Below, one piece after another: positions 23,262 through 35,418 of a DNA stretch of 64,000 nucleotides. A model generated the notes under the pieces. The model was given only the letters and a program-made list of their open reading frames with translations. It was not told the origin of the DNA and made no database searches. The DNA comes from Pontederia crassipes (Eukaryota > Streptophyta > Magnoliopsida > Commelinales > Pontederiaceae): assembly GCA_030549335.1 (NCBI GenBank), contig CM060191.1, positions 58,415,947 to 58,479,946 of the forward strand. Direction: 5' to 3'. Position 1 is the stretch's first letter. Every line of letters starts with the position of its first letter. A program made the translations under genes and the position numbers.

Positions 23262-25566
23262 TGTAACGTATCATATTTTCAAAAAAAATAAAGGAAGTCG
23301 AATGGAAACGACCGATAGGGGAGGAAATTCCTCCTCTGATTTGCGGTCGTTTCGCCTCCGGCCGACCAAGGGTCGGCCGGGGCTATAAAGAAGACGATGG
23401 GGAGCGCCCCCCTTGGAACCCCCGGCTGATCACCTTTCCTCCGATTCTTCCTCTCGTCCGGCGACCGACGTGCACGAGTAGCAGAGCAGAGGTGATCAAC
23501 ACACGCACCACTCGATGCCCCTCAATGCACGGCGACCCTCCTCGACGTGCGTAGGAGCCAGGCGACTTCCCCTCGCCGATCAGGAACGTTCAGCGACCCC
23601 TCGGACGACGAATAGCGACCGACGAACTCAAAATTCGACAAAAGAGGCATCCTTAGCATTCTAAATCCCTAGACGATGAAATGACGATTGTTTAATGCAT
23701 AGGATTAGTTCATTATGATCCTGAAGTGATTTCCTACATTTTTCGTATTGTTGGCATCATTTGACGACCGGAAGGCCGTCGAAAACGGGGAAGAAGTCCG
23801 ACGGCCTTGTTCTATCGCAGGGACCGGTCGTCCGATTTTATCAGCGATCGACCGATCTACGTATAGAATTCATACGAGTTCCTATTGATCGGTCGACCGG
23901 CATCACCATGGCGGTCGACCGATCTATCTGTCAACTGACAGATCTGATCTCACGATCGGCCAATCGGACATTCGATCGGTCGACCGATCCGACGCACAAT
24001 GCACGCTCGCATGATTTTTGCAACCAGTCGACCGGCCTATGAGAGCGATCGACCGATCCACAGATCAACCATTAACACGGCCGACCGATCCAAGAGGACC
24101 GGTCGACCAGTGCTAGAGAAACGATCGACCGGTCTACCAAGAACAGTCGACCGGTCCGATAAAGAGAAACGATCGACCGGTCCACCAGGAATGGTCGACC
24201 GGTCTGATAGTCAGACCGGTCTGATAGTCAGACCCATCAGTCTGACCTAATCGGATTGACCCAAGCCAGATCATAACCAAGACTCTAACCATTTCACTTA
24301 TACTGACCGAGTCCTATGGTATGAAGATAATGTCAAGTTGGGTCATAAATCATAGATTTCATGATAACTAAAGATAAACAAAGTAAAAATAAAGACATGG
24401 GATTGCTATGTGCCGCCCCTAAAGTATAGAGTAAAGATCAGAGTTAAAGCAAAGAAGAGATAGGTAGTTAGCTGAGGAGACAGCGAAGCTACTGATCTTC
24501 AATGGCCACTATTCCTAAGATTTCAGGTCTTCTCCTACCTGTATCTCGAATGTAGGGTGATGCTTTGGTCACACTCCTACTCTCAGAGATTAAAGTATTA
24601 TGTCAGAGGGACAAGTAGCTAACTGAGGAGACAGTGAACCTATAGGTTCTTAATTGACCACTGTTCCTGGGGTGTAGATTCTCTCCCACCTACATTTCGA
24701 ATTGGGTGAAGTATTAACACCCACCCATTTTCCCCTTTTTAGAGCTTACTGGCATCAGAGATTTAGAGAGGCACCTCTAGCATCCCAATTAATAAAATCG
24801 AGCTCGCTTATGACAACTAACTTTAAGGATATTATAGTAATGTAAAAGACGTAGTGCAACTCACAGTAAAGCAATGTAAAGCAAAGTACTATAAGGTAAA
24901 GCAAAGACCATTATAAAGTAAAGTATGGCACAGTAAAGAATATGGTACGACAAAGTATAGAACATGGCATAGTAAAGATAATGCAGAGTAAAGACAAAGT
25001 ATAGTCATAGTAAAGAATAAATCATAGTTATTGATATTGCCTAAGAATGAAGTATTGATCTATTATAGTCAATGCATTGCCATTATAGCACAATATTGTT
25101 TATCTTTGATATATTGATTAATTATCATTGATCTTTATGTCACCGTCTATTTTGCTATTGTACTGGGCTTTTTAGCTCACGGGTATTCAATTCCCCTGTA
25201 ATGGGATTTTGCAGGTGAGAACGCTAACCGATGGGGAATGGAGGGCACAGAGCTTGGAGAACGCTGCACATGACTGACATATTGCTTAAAGCTTTCATTG
25301 CTACATTTCTTTCAAGTTGTAATTTATTTAGAGACATCATGTTATTCCGCTCATCGAACTTCTCTTTCACATGTTGAACTTGATGCATTTCCGCCTTGAT
25401 ATTTAATGTTTGAACTTCCGCTTTCATTATATTTTCTTATTATATTAATGACATGTATGCCATTTTGTTGAATGAACATGGTCAATAGTGTAGTAGACAA
25501 TGTAATACTCCCGGGGTCAACCTGACTATTCACGTGGCATGTTGGGACGATTTTGGGGGCGTTACA
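23262..25566 (+). repeat. TE2 3' LTR (2,305 bp)
   Basis: TGTAACG start and CGTTACA end. It follows the purine-rich AAGAAGGTAATGA tract and the CGAGGACGAATTTT context common before Tekay 3' LTRs. It is uninterrupted, so it shows what the 5' LTR looked like before TE1 inserted. Confidence 0.9.
23820..24235. repeat. GGTCGACC-rich array in the TE2 3' LTR
   Basis: Counterpart of the array at 15590-15970, with the same order of GGTCGACC-type words and mostly CpG transitions between the copies. Confidence 0.75.
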
Positions 25567-25571
25567 AAATT

Positions 25572-27340
25572 GGAAAAAAGCTTTGCGTAAAATAAACTTT
25601 TGGCAATAAAAGAAAACGAGTGACTTATAACGTTTTAAGAAATGGATATTAAATAAGAGAAGAAAAACAAATACTAATTCTCATTAATCGAGAAAAGAAT
25701 AATATTTTCATAAAATATTTCACGACATGCCTTCAAAAATTGTATTTTGTTTGTATGTTCTAATTCAAAATTTGAGATGAGTTTAACACGATACAAATAA
25801 AACATATTAATTCTCGCACAATTTCAGGAAAGGATTACTAGCCATGTGAAATTTTTATAATAGTTGATTTTGAGGACGATAATTAATTTGATTCCGTCAT
25901 ATGTTTTTAGTAACAAATGGAAATTCTATATATATAATTCTGAGCGTCAAAGCACTTCTTTATGCAGAATTCATTTTATTTTTTTTGTGATTTATTTGAT
26001 ATTTATTTAATTCATTTCTCTAACATCTATGTAATACTTAGTATTCTTATCCATCTTATATTATATATATTTCTAATGATTTAGATTGAATTTTAAGTCA
26101 CATTTCATTCTTATCTTTTCTTTTTTATTTTCTAATTTTTAATATTATCATCCTTTAGTATTATAAATATACATTTGGTATTCTCATCATTTAATTTATG
26201 TGAGCAAAATCGGAACGGGTCACTCCTTCTTAGTCCCATCCCAGTTTTGATTGAGTCCTCAAAATTTGGATTTGGTTCCGGAATGGTCACAACTCGAGAA
26301 CTGAACAAGATGATTCATGCATAAACTTTTTCTTTTTAAAATTATTTTATTATTTTTCATGCATATTTTTTTCCTTTTTATTATTTTTCTTTGACTTCAT
26401 GTATAAATTACTAAATGAGAAATTATGATAACTTAAATATATTAATTATTTTTATAATATATATACATATATATATAATTCCATACATAAACCACCTATA
26501 TTCTTCCTCCATTCTTCATTTACTTTTTTTCTCCTTATTTTGAATAATGTTAATATTTCTTTTCGACTTGACTTCAAGCATTATGATGACAAATCATAAT
26601 TATTTTTTAATTTAAAAAGTTACATATACATATATACTTAATTCAATTAATTACTTTTGATCAATATGAAGAGTTAATTATTTTTTTTATTTTGAAAGAT
26701 CATATATGTTAACCATATGATGTCTAATTATTATTTAGAGTAGGCTACTGAATTTTATTTTCCACTCTTTATTTTGTTATTCCCATTATATAAAATTTTT
26801 TAATATGTTTCTTTGACTTAATGCATAAATTGTTTAATGAGAACTTATGATAAATAAAATTTATAAACACATATATTCTTCCTCCATTCTTCATTTTCTT
26901 TTCTTCTCCTTTTTTGAATAATTTTAATTCTTCTATTTTTTTTAGGTCATGATCGATGAACCATTAGTGTCCGAGGTAACTAGCACCCAACTAATCATGT
27001 TCGGGCATGAGCAGTCATAAAACCTTGGCTAAAGTGGTGACTCTGAAAATCAAATCAGAGGCTACTAACATGACCCAGGGCATAGTCTCTGAAAATCTAT
27101 TTTAATTATGATGTCTTGACTCTATCAATTACTTTTAATTAATGATGAAAAATCATAATTATTTTTTAACTTAAAAAGTCTCATATCTTATATATGCTTA
27201 ACTCATTATTACTTTTGGTTAATATGAAAAGGCATAATTGTTTTTTAATTTAAAAGATTACATATGATATTTAATTATTATTTAAAGAATTATTTTAATG
27301 TTTCTCTTTGACTTTTTGCATAAATCATTTCACGAGAAGG
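25572..27340. repeat. AT-rich intergenic DNA with a long diverged repeat
   Basis: No gene. Within 26380-27330 a unit of roughly 400 bp appears about three times in diverged form, marked by TTCTTCCTCCATTCTTCATT (about 26501 and 26877), by ATCATAATTATTTTTTAA (about 26598 and 27152) and by TTTGACTT-TGCATAAAT words (26813, 27308). A GC-richer insert (about 26944-27100) separates the later copies. Confidence 0.5.
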
Positions 27341-28254
27341 CACGTAAATGTCCATAGCAACAGTGATGTGCATGCATCGACTTCCACATCAACGTTACAT
27401 GCACGACTAGGTGAATGCTTCGCATTCTGCCTTTTTATTTATTTTTTCCTCTTCATCATCGTACTATAGCGTGAACGATAAGGACGCACGAAGGATGTCT
27501 GGCAACCTCACCACTATCGTTGGTGAGTAGAGTTGGTGATGGCAAAGGTCCCTAAAACAAGGAAAGCTACTGCCACTGGCACCACTAGTGGGACCACCAA
27601 ATCGAAATCATTGACCTAGCTTCAGATCCCATCACTAAAGCCGCCATCATGCTCCTTTCCCGCAGCTGTTGTTGCCGCCACGAGCACCCTCGTCCTGCCC
27701 TTTCGGTGACTTGGATGGAGGATGATATCCTCGAAATATGATGTTAATGATGCTCACCACTACGGTGATGAACAAGCCATCCGCTAGAGGTTCATTAAGA
27801 AGGATGTTCGACAACCTCGACGAAGGATGATCTCTTTGGAAGGTGACATTAAGGGCATCTGATGCTAAGATGTTGAGCAGCCATTGTCAATGGAGGAACA
27901 AAGACAACTCACACTCTGTTGTCGGTGGTGAACAACTTTACAAAGATTATTGTATCCATCGAACACCTTATGCAAATCCTTTTTCACATAGTAGGAGATC
28001 CTCCGCCACTGACTCCACATGCCAACGAACCCTTCACCCTCAAGGATGGCATCCTTGCATTTGGTGCTGGCCGGACACAAAGCTCTCAGAGGAGGAGTCG
28101 GCGCTACAACGCTAGAGGGTGGTCTTGAGAGTCCTCACATAGTGTAGGAGGTGAGATAATTATCGATGCTTCCAATGGCATCGATGATGGAAACCTTGCA
28201 CTCGATGTCAACACGAGATGTGAAGCTTCGACAGAGGTGGGAGGAGAAATCGAC
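27341..28254. other. Moderate-GC sequence of unknown origin
   Basis: GC content rises between about 27480 and 28250 and short frames appear on both strands, none with a recognisable domain. Codon-like content broken by stops suggests decayed transposon coding sequence or a captured gene fragment. Confidence 0.3.
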
Positions 28255-28262
28255 ATTGTGAC

Positions 28263-29103
28263 TAGGCCTGAGCATGGTCCGGGTCGACCCGAACTGCACC
28301 GTATCGGAAAATCGGGTAAATAACCCGACCCGGATTGGATCTCAGAACTTGGTTTGAAATGTAAATACCCAACTCGGACCCGACCCGGGTTATAAATATA
28401 TAAAAACCAATTCACGGGCCCGTGGAAGATCCATCTCACCATCTCCCTTCTCTCTCCCATGATCCCATCTCTCTCACCCTCTCCCTCTCTCTCCCACGAT
28501 GGCGGCGGTGACTCCCACGACTCCCGTGATCACGGCTCCGGCCGCCCTCCCCCTCTCTCTCCCACGATGGCGACGGCGACTCCCACGACTCCCACGACTC
28601 CAGTGATCACGGCTCCGGCCGCCCTCCCCATCTCCCTCTCTCTATACTCCGGCCGCCAAGCATCGAATCGGCTACCAGAGTTGGACGCGGACCCCAGTGG
28701 CTAGATCCGGTTGCCAGACGCTGGATCATGGCAGTTGGCAGCCGAATCCGGTGCCTAGCAGCCGGATCGCCCGCTTGCCAAGCGATCCGGAGCCTGGCCG
28801 TCGGATCGTGGCCGCCAAACGTCGGATCGACCACCAGGTGAGCCGATCCGGCTGCCAGGCACAAACGCCAGTCGTCGGAATGATCGCTTTTCCTAGAAAT
28901 TGGATCTCGCTAGCGGTCGTTATCAAAATAGTGATTTTCGGCCGCAAACCCGGTCATATTCCTAAATTATCGAGTTTGACCCAGTCTTGGACACGACCAG
29001 GTCTAGGTCTGGTACCAGGTCAAAAAATTTTTGATCCGGCATAATTCAGGTCGGGACCAGATCCGCTTAGACCCAGACCTGGTCCCGGATTTGCTTAGGC
29101 CTA
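28263..29103. mobile_element. hAT-like non-autonomous element with GC-rich cargo
   Basis: Ends TAGGCCTGAGCA and TGCTTAGGCCTA form imperfect inverted repeats, extended inward by GGTCCGGGTC on the left and GACCTGGTCCCGG on the right. The flanks ATTGTGAC (28255-28262) and ATTGCGAG (29104-29111) match in 6 of 8 positions, as expected for an old 8-bp hAT duplication. The interior is much richer in GC than its surroundings. It holds a near-tandem duplication of about 80 bp (28490-28630, sharing GTGATCACGGCTCCGGCCGC) and many GGATC(C/G) words. No transposase. Confidence 0.55.
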
Positions 29104-29111
29104 ATTGCGAG

Positions 29112-29400
29112 GCATAAAAAATAAAAACTATTTTATTATAAAATGATTAACATAACATATTTTAAAACAATTTAGTATTTTAAAATTAAAATATTTATAA
29201 ATTAATTTATCATAAAATACTTATAAATTAATTATAATTGTGCAAAGCGCGAGGGTGTTCTCTAGTTAAATAATAACATGGAAGCATTTAAATCACAGGG
29301 TCCATAAAATATCATGCACTAAAAATAAGTTCATAGAAATAAGTTCGACGTTGAGTGGAAGAAGGCCAACCTAGGGGGATTGCTGAGACCTATCGTCACC
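29112..29400. other. AT-rich intergenic DNA
   Basis: Nothing recognisable. Confidence 0.4.
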
Positions 29401-29404
29401 AACA

Positions 29405-30115
29405 ACCAATGTTAAAATCGGACCGAATCAGCTGATTCAACCGGTTCAACTGCAAATCGGTCGGTAATCCAATTCGGTTTGATATCAAAATCATTTTTTA
29501 TGTTGAACCGGCCAAAATCGGTTGAATCAGTTCAACCCGGTTCAAATCAAATTTTAAAAAATAAAATTTAAAAAATGATAAAAATAAGAAAGTTAAGAAA
29601 GAAAAAAGGAAAGGAATATGAGAAAGATAAAAAAAGGAGAGAGTATGATATGTATAAAATTAAATAGGAATTGAAATAGAAAAGGTAGGTATTAAATATT
29701 GATTAACATTAAAATGGAAAATTATTAAAGGGCATAGATAAAGGAAATAAAAAGGAAAGTGTTAAAGAAAAAAGAAATAAGAATAATTTAGGATAAAATT
29801 TATTAATATAGCATCTAGCATTAATAAATAATAGATATTAAATTAATAATAATCTATTTATATTTATATGTTAATATTTTTATTTATCATTATTAATTTT
29901 TTTAATAAATAAAATTATGTTATATTAGTTTTAAATATTTTTAATATATTATTAGTACAATATTCATATATTATATCATATAACTTATATTATATCCTTA
30001 TAATTATTATAAATAATATTATTTTAATAAAATTCGATTCAATTCGGTCGAATCCGGTTGGACCGATCCAACTGCAACACAATTAGAAGTCCAGTCCGAT
30101 CGCCAACAATCGGCA
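29405..30115. repeat. Possible MITE with CCGGTT/GGTCGG-rich ends
   Basis: Both ends are rich in CCGGTT, TCGGTC and AATTCGGT words (29420-29530 and 30030-30110) around a very AT-rich core, the layout of a common class of plant MITEs. I could not match the two ends precisely or find a target duplication. Confidence 0.3.
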
Positions 30116-30119
30116 CAAA

Positions 30120-30427
30120 AGAACGAGTGTGTTACGGATCGGAGAAGAAAACATATAGTCACGCATTTGGCTAAAGAGTTACCTCGTCCGCCTACGGCGA
30201 AGATCCCTCAAGGTATTGAATCTCAGCCTCGATCGAAACCCCTATACAATAGAAACAAGTTTGCGAGATGAGTTAAGAAGGAGGAAGTCACGAGATGCAT
30301 CAACCTTAAGAATAGGGGGGAACATTATCTAGAAATGACTAAAGGAGGACGTCGGTGAGTAGCAGTGCGAGAGATCGCTTTCTTGCGTAGGGATTGGGTG
30401 CGTCGACTTGTTGGTGAGGACGGCGGA
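30120..30427. other. Intergenic, no gene seen
   Basis: Moderate GC content with no open frame of note. Confidence 0.4.
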
Positions 30428-31264
30428 TGTAACATCTGAATAAATAAAAAAAACAAAGCAATTGAAGAGGCCCGGCCGCTCCAGCCCATAAAGCCCAATA
30501 CCATGAGATGTTATAACCTAAAAGCAAAAGTTGCTTTTCTACCTACCCTGCCGGCAAAACCCCCCTCTACTAGCTATAGTAACTCCCCCACTCACCATCT
30601 CTTCTCTCTCTCCAAACTCCCATTCGGCCAGCAAGGAGAAGCCCCATGCTCTTGCAACCTTATTAATCTACAGCAGCTCTTCCTTACTCACCATGTAGCT
30701 ACAGTGAGCTCTCTTTTGAGCATTTAGCTTAGTGTTAAGCTCTTTTCTTTTTGTGGACAGCAAGAGGGAGCTAGAGGAAGGAAGAAGGAAGATTAGGGGC
30801 TAAGGACGTTGCCATTAAGGTATGTTTGAGGGCATCCACTCACCTTAATCTTTCCTCTAATGATGTTTGATTGTGTGGATTAGGGATTAAAGAACAAACT
30901 CTTTATTCTTAGATGAAGATTTAAGGAATGTGCATTTGATGCTTCATGTTTCTTTAGATTACTATTCTATTATTATCCATGATTAGAATGCCATGTGTTT
31001 CATAACTTCATACTCTATTGCTCATTATGCTTGGTATTAAGATGTTTATTATGGTTATGTTAGTTCATTATGAAACCATTTAAAGCTCATGTACATTTAT
31101 GAACTTGATTAACATGTTAGATGTCTTTATGTGAAAATCTCATGTGTAGAGTGTTAAGAATGTTAAGAAATGCCTCATATAATGTTTGGAAGTCAATATA
31201 TGTTCAATATGTCAATGTATGCAAGATTAGAAAGAAAACATGAAAAAAATCATGTGTCTGTCGT

Positions 31265-31830
31265 CTCAGAGCAGACGACCGATCCATTATCGGTGGACTA
31301 TTCTGGAGACATATGTATTGTTGAACTCTATCCAACGGTCGACCGATGCCCCACCGGTCGTCCGTTCTGGATGGGTCATCACATTCTGTGATTAACGGTC
31401 GACCAAACACCCTATTTCGGTCGTCCGAAAGTTATGTGACATTCGATCAATTTTCCAATGGTCGTCCGATTTGAGTATTCATCACATTCTGTGATTAGCG
31501 GTCGATCGAACACCCTATTTCGGTCGTCCGAAAGCCATGTAACGGTCGACCGATATATCAGCGATTGTCCGATATGAGTAGTCGTCATATACTATGATTA
31601 GCGATTGAACCAAAGCTCAGTTTCGGTCGTCCGAAAGACCCCTAACGTCCGACCGATATTCCAACAGTCGTCCGATTTAGTGAGTCATCACTCACTGTGT
31701 TTAGCGGTCGTCTGAACGCCCTGTTTCGATCGTCTGAAAGGACCATAACGGTCGACCGATAATCCAATCGGTCGTCTGATACTAGTCCAACAGTCAACTG
31801 TAACCCAAAATGGTCGTCCATTTCTGAAAG
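31265..31830. repeat. GGTCGACCGAT / GGTCGTCCGA array in a solo LTR
   Basis: Words of the type CGGTCGACCGAT and TTTCGGTCGTCCGAAAG recur more than ten times, arranged in blocks that each also contain CATCACATTCTGTGATTAGC-like text. Resembles the arrays in the TE2 LTRs, although the LTRs differ elsewhere. Confidence 0.7.
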
Positions 31831-32015
31831 ATTATTAGTTATGATTGAATGTCCACACTTAGCATGATTTGAAGTTTGTATAACCTTAAATAGGGATAAA
31901 AGATACAACATGTATTGAATGATTGTATGTATTGACGAACATGATTAAAAGACGGATTGATGAAGGAGTGTCATTTTTATGATTTGGGACCAACCTAAGA
32001 CCCCACCGATGGGTG

Positions 32016-32190
32016 GGGAAAGACCTCATTGACGAATGAGGATAAAGATCTCACCTTCGGGAAAGATAAAGACCTCATCTTCGGGGAGGATAAAGACCTT
32101 ACCTTCGGGGAAGGATGAAGACCTCGCCTTCGGGAGAGGATAAATATCTCATCTAAGGATGAAGATAAAGACCTCACCTACGGGGAGGAT
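32016..32190. repeat. Minisatellite of about 30 bp, six diverged copies
   Basis: The unit contains GATAAAGACCTCACCTTCGG followed by GGAG or GAAG; about six copies in tandem with point differences, inside the solo LTR. Confidence 0.75.
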
Positions 32191-33277
32191 TGTCACATAT
32201 GAGCCACTACATTTTGTCAATCGACAAGATAAGAAATCATCTAAATAAAGATAAAAAATAAAAAAATGAATGATGAATGACTTGAGACATAAAATTAAAG
32301 ATGATAAAGAAGTATGAAGAAAGCACTTATGAGGATGCATTACGAATGTCCATTTGTCACATCATATGATGTCATGATCAAAGATGACAAAGTAAAGTAA
32401 GATGAAATCATGATATGCATTAACATAATGATAAGCATTATGATAAATTATGATACACATGATCTAAAGATTATGATGTTACATGTTATTTTATCTTGCC
32501 ATGAAGATATGCTCACATGTCATGTAATGTGCATAAGTAACTCATAATATGCATATGATCTATGTTCCATGATGATGAAATGCGTATGGCATGACATGTA
32601 GAAATTATGTTATAAGATCATAGCATGCATGGGTCTCAACATACTCTAACGAGAGAAATTTCCTACACCCCATGAATCCGTCCTGATATGGAGGAGTCTT
32701 AAGTTCGGCGGCAAGAGCCTCATGACGGGGACATTGTACATGAGTCTGTCGGGCTACGACCCAAGTTATCTTATTTTTATTATGTCGTGATGATGAACCC
32801 TTATAAGAATTAAGTATGTATGAGTTATGGGCATTTTATTGAGTCATGTACTACACTTGAACTCATTTATGTATGATAAACCTTCTATTGAGTATACGTT
32901 AGAGTCTATTAAACCAATGGGCCAGTTTATGTATCCTGAGATTTTTACATGTCTAAGTCTTTCGCTGTTTATGAAATTGATGTTTTATGTAATTAAGTTT
33001 ATGAAAAGTAACGTCGACTAGGGTTCAGTAAATTTTAAATTGGAGTCAAATTTTGAGAGCGTTACGATGGAAGTGAAGGTGGTCCGCAACCACGATGGCG
33101 TGCGAGAAGAAAAGGGGTTTCCATCGAAAAGGGGAGGAAGATAGAAGAAAAAGAATTTTGAGTGAAAAGGACAAGGGGCAATTAAAAAAAAACAGCGCGA
33201 CACTGTAACCAGTCACCTAACGCCCATGTTCTAATTTTTAGTTCTGCCTCGAGACGTTTCTTTGTCGAACGCGGCCT

Positions 33278-33283
33278 ATAAGA
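33278..33283 (+). promoter_or_regulatory. Candidate TATA box of the PPR gene
   Basis: TATAAG in GCCTATAAGAAC, 71 bp before the PPR start codon, leaving room for a leader of about 45 nt. It is outside the solo LTR. Confidence 0.35.
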
Positions 33284-33353
33284 ACTCGATAGACTTCTCA
33301 ATATACAACACTTGGACCATTACATTACCAAGTGCCTAATGCAGTAATGCCAG

Positions 33354-34955
33354 ATGGAATCCACTGCGCCTCGCCTGCTGCGTAGTGCCATGTCTAACAA
33401 CTGTAGGAGATGCCTTACGGTGCTGGAGAAGTGCAAGAACATGAAGCATCTGAAGCAGGCGCATGCTCAGGTCATCACCATGGGGCTTGCGGAGGACAGT
33501 TTCGCCGTGAGCCGGCTCATGGCCTTCTGCTCGGATCCAAACTATGGGAGCCTCGCCCATGCGCAGCTCCTCTACGACAGCGTCCGTGACCCAAGTCTTT
33601 GCATCAGGAACACCATGGCCAAGGCCTCCTTGCTGCACGGAAGCTACAACGAAACCGTGCAAGTTTACTGCAAATTACTGCAGGGCGGCGTCTCCCCAGA
33701 CAATTACACCATCCCTTACGTGTTAAAGGCCTGTGCAAACCTTGAGGACTCACGAGCTGGGGCGCAGGTCCATGGTCATGTTATAAAGCTCGGATTTTGC
33801 GTTGATACCTTCGTTTGCAACACATTAGTGTTAATGTACATGGCATGTTGTTTAGCCTGTGAAGCGAGAGAAGTGTTCGATGAAATTCCTCGGAGAAATG
33901 CATCGTCCTGGAATGTTACGATTTCTGGTTTCTCGAAGCTGGGGAAAGTGGAGGAAGCTCGTGCGATATTTGACACAGTGCCGGTTAAGGATAGAGGGAT
34001 TTGGGGAGCCATGATTTCTGGTTATGTCCAGAATAATTGTTTCAAGGAAGGACTGGCCATGTTTCGGCTAATGCAAGCAGAAGGGCTGGAGCCCGATGAG
34101 GGCGTTCTCGTCTCTGCGCTCGCTGCATGTGCACGGCTGGGAGCAATAGATATTGGTTCATGGATTCACCATTATGTCACTCATGCTAGGTTGGATATCA
34201 GTGTAAGACTGGGGACAGCTCTTATTGACATGTATTTGAAATGTGGGGATTTGGAATTGGCTAGGAAGCTCTTCAATAGAATTTACATAAGAGACACTGT
34301 TTGTTGGAATGTCATGATCTTAGGATTGGCAATGCATGGAGATGGACGAGGAGCACTAGAGATGTTTCACCAAATGCAGGGAGAAGGTTTGAAGCCGGAT
34401 GATGCCACATTCATTGGGTTGCTGACGGCTTGTAGTCACTCAGGCATGGTAGAAGAAGGCCTCAATATTTTTTATAGTATGGCGAGTTTTTACCAGGTTG
34501 CACCCAGGAGCGAACATTTCGGGTGTGTCGTCGACTTTCTCAGTCGTGCCGGTCGCTTTCGAGAAGTAATGGAGATCATGGAAAGACTGCCAAGTTCGAC
34601 TTGCCCTGCAGAGAAGGCAATCTTCTGGAGGGCGCTGCTCAGTGCATGCTGGAAGCACGGAGAAACAGGGCTAGCAGAAGTTGCAGCATCTCATCTCATG
34701 CAATTAGAAGTACACAGCGGAGTGTATGTCCTTTTGTCAAATATCTACGATAATCATGGTAAACAGCGTGATGCTTGGAGAATGAGAAGCTGCATGAGAG
34801 AGAGAGGGGTGCCTAAGACGCCAGGTTGCAGCTCCATTGAGCTTGGTGGGTCTTTTCATGAGTTTGTAACAGGTGAGCAGATGCATCCAAAGATGGGTGA
34901 AGTCTGCAGCTTACTTGATACAATGAGAGAACAGCTAACCATACTGGAAAACTGA
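33354..34955 (+). CDS. Pentatricopeptide repeat protein, PLS class with E domain
   Basis: Single-exon 533-aa protein. PPR proteins of this class bind organellar RNA in a sequence-specific way, mostly for C-to-U editing. The repeats run from about residue 35 to 420, with typical words: PDNYTIPYVLKACA, DTFVCNTLVLMY, ASSWNVTISGFSKLG, GIWGAMISGYVQN, PDEGVLVSALAACARLGAID, RLGTALIDMYLKCGDLELA, DTVCWNVMILGLAMHG and PDDATFIGLLTACSHSGM. An E domain follows (WRALLSACWKHGE...VYVLLSNIYDNHGK...KTPGCSSIEL, about 425-500), then a short E+-like tail (FHEFVTGEQMHP). There is no DYW deaminase domain, so editing would need a partner. Mitochondrial or plastid targeting is likely but no clear signal is seen. The first ATG gives the full N-terminus. 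The gene is boxed between two solo LTRs. The RNA target is unknown. Confidence 0.93.
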   Translation: MESTAPRLLRSAMSNNCRRCLTVLEKCKNMKHLKQAHAQVITMGLAEDSFAVSRLMAFCSDPNYGSLAHAQLLYDSVRDPSLCIRNTMAKASLLHGSYNETVQVYCKLLQGGVSPDNYTIPYVLKACANLEDSRAGAQVHGHVIKLGFCVDTFVCNTLVLMYMACCLACEAREVFDEIPRRNASSWNVTISGFSKLGKVEEARAIFDTVPVKDRGIWGAMISGYVQNNCFKEGLAMFRLMQAEGLEPDEGVLVSALAACARLGAIDIGSWIHHYVTHARLDISVRLGTALIDMYLKCGDLELARKLFNRIYIRDTVCWNVMILGLAMHGDGRGALEMFHQMQGEGLKPDDATFIGLLTACSHSGMVEEGLNIFYSMASFYQVAPRSEHFGCVVDFLSRAGRFREVMEIMERLPSSTCPAEKAIFWRALLSACWKHGETGLAEVAASHLMQLEVHSGVYVLLSNIYDNHGKQRDAWRMRSCMRERGVPKTPGCSSIELGGSFHEFVTGEQMHPKMGEVCSLLDTMREQLTILEN

Positions 34956-35414
34956 AACTTAAATACACCTCTGCAGTTCAAGAAAGAGGTAAGATTACAT
35001 TGTCAAACACTGAACAGGTTGCGAGTATCTTCGACGTGCTCATTGCTTGCTTCGAGATGATGCCCACACCATAGGATAGGAGACCGAAATTTATTCGGTA
35101 AAGTGGTCCATATGAAAATATTGATTCTGGTCACTTGTATCATCTTTCACTACCTTTATAGATATCTTTGTCTTTTTTTCTGTGTTTCTTCGGCTAAAGC
35201 ATCTTCGTTATTGATATGTAAATAGTAGCAGGGTTAAATTAACCCATTATTCATGCACAACTAGTGGTTGATTAATGTAAAATTTTTCATGCAGTCCAGG
35301 TTTCAATAAAATTTATTACTTTTTACTCCTGATTTTGGTGTCATCATTCTGAAAAAAAAGTATCGGAAACTGATGTGTTTCCTCCTCTCTCAGCTCCTAA
35401 CTAAAATGGCCAGC
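34956..35414 (+). other. PPR 3' flank with candidate polyadenylation signal
   Basis: No further gene. AATAAA at 35305-35310, 350 nt past the stop, is a candidate polyadenylation signal for the PPR transcript. Confidence 0.4.
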
Positions 35415-35418
35415 ATGC

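Larger units (their letters stand above)
7148..25566 (+). mobile_element. TE2: Ty3/gypsy chromovirus, Tekay/Del type, with nested insertions
   Basis: A complete but broken LTR retrotransposon. The LTRs begin TGTAACG and end CGTTACA, and the 5-bp target duplication AAATT is perfect (7143-7147 and 25567-25571). The 5' LTR spans 7148-17297 because TE1 lies inside it; the 3' LTR is 23262-25566. An initiator-Met tRNA primer site follows the 5' LTR. Parts seen in order: gag, protease, reverse transcriptase, RNase H, integrase, then GPY/F and a chromodomain at the integrase C-terminus, which places it in the Tekay/Del chromovirus lineage. The coding region is broken in roughly ten places, so it is a fossil. 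By eye the LTRs differ by a few percent (more in CpG-rich parts), suggesting an age of very roughly one to a few million years at usual plant rates. Confidence 0.9.
30428..33066 (+). mobile_element. Solo LTR, Tekay-like gypsy (about 2.64 kb)
   Basis: Begins TGTAACATCTGAA and ends GAGCGTTACG, matching the TGTAAC...CGTTAC end style of TE2. The flanks GCGGA (30423-30427) and ATGGA (33067-33071) agree in three of five bases, both differences being transitions, so the target duplication is old or uncertain. No coding sequence or second LTR adjoins, hence a solo LTR. It contains a GGTCGACC/GGTCGTCC array (31265-31830) and a 30-bp minisatellite (32016-32190). It ends about 290 bp upstream of the PPR start codon. 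Confidence 0.6.

Noticed and set aside
28459-29044. GC-rich frames inside the hAT-like element as a host gene
   Set aside because: Short, overlapping on both strands, no domain and no splice pattern; better explained as transposon cargo.
31995-32177. 60-codon frame with repeated KVRSLS words
   Set aside because: Translation of the minisatellite in a solo LTR.
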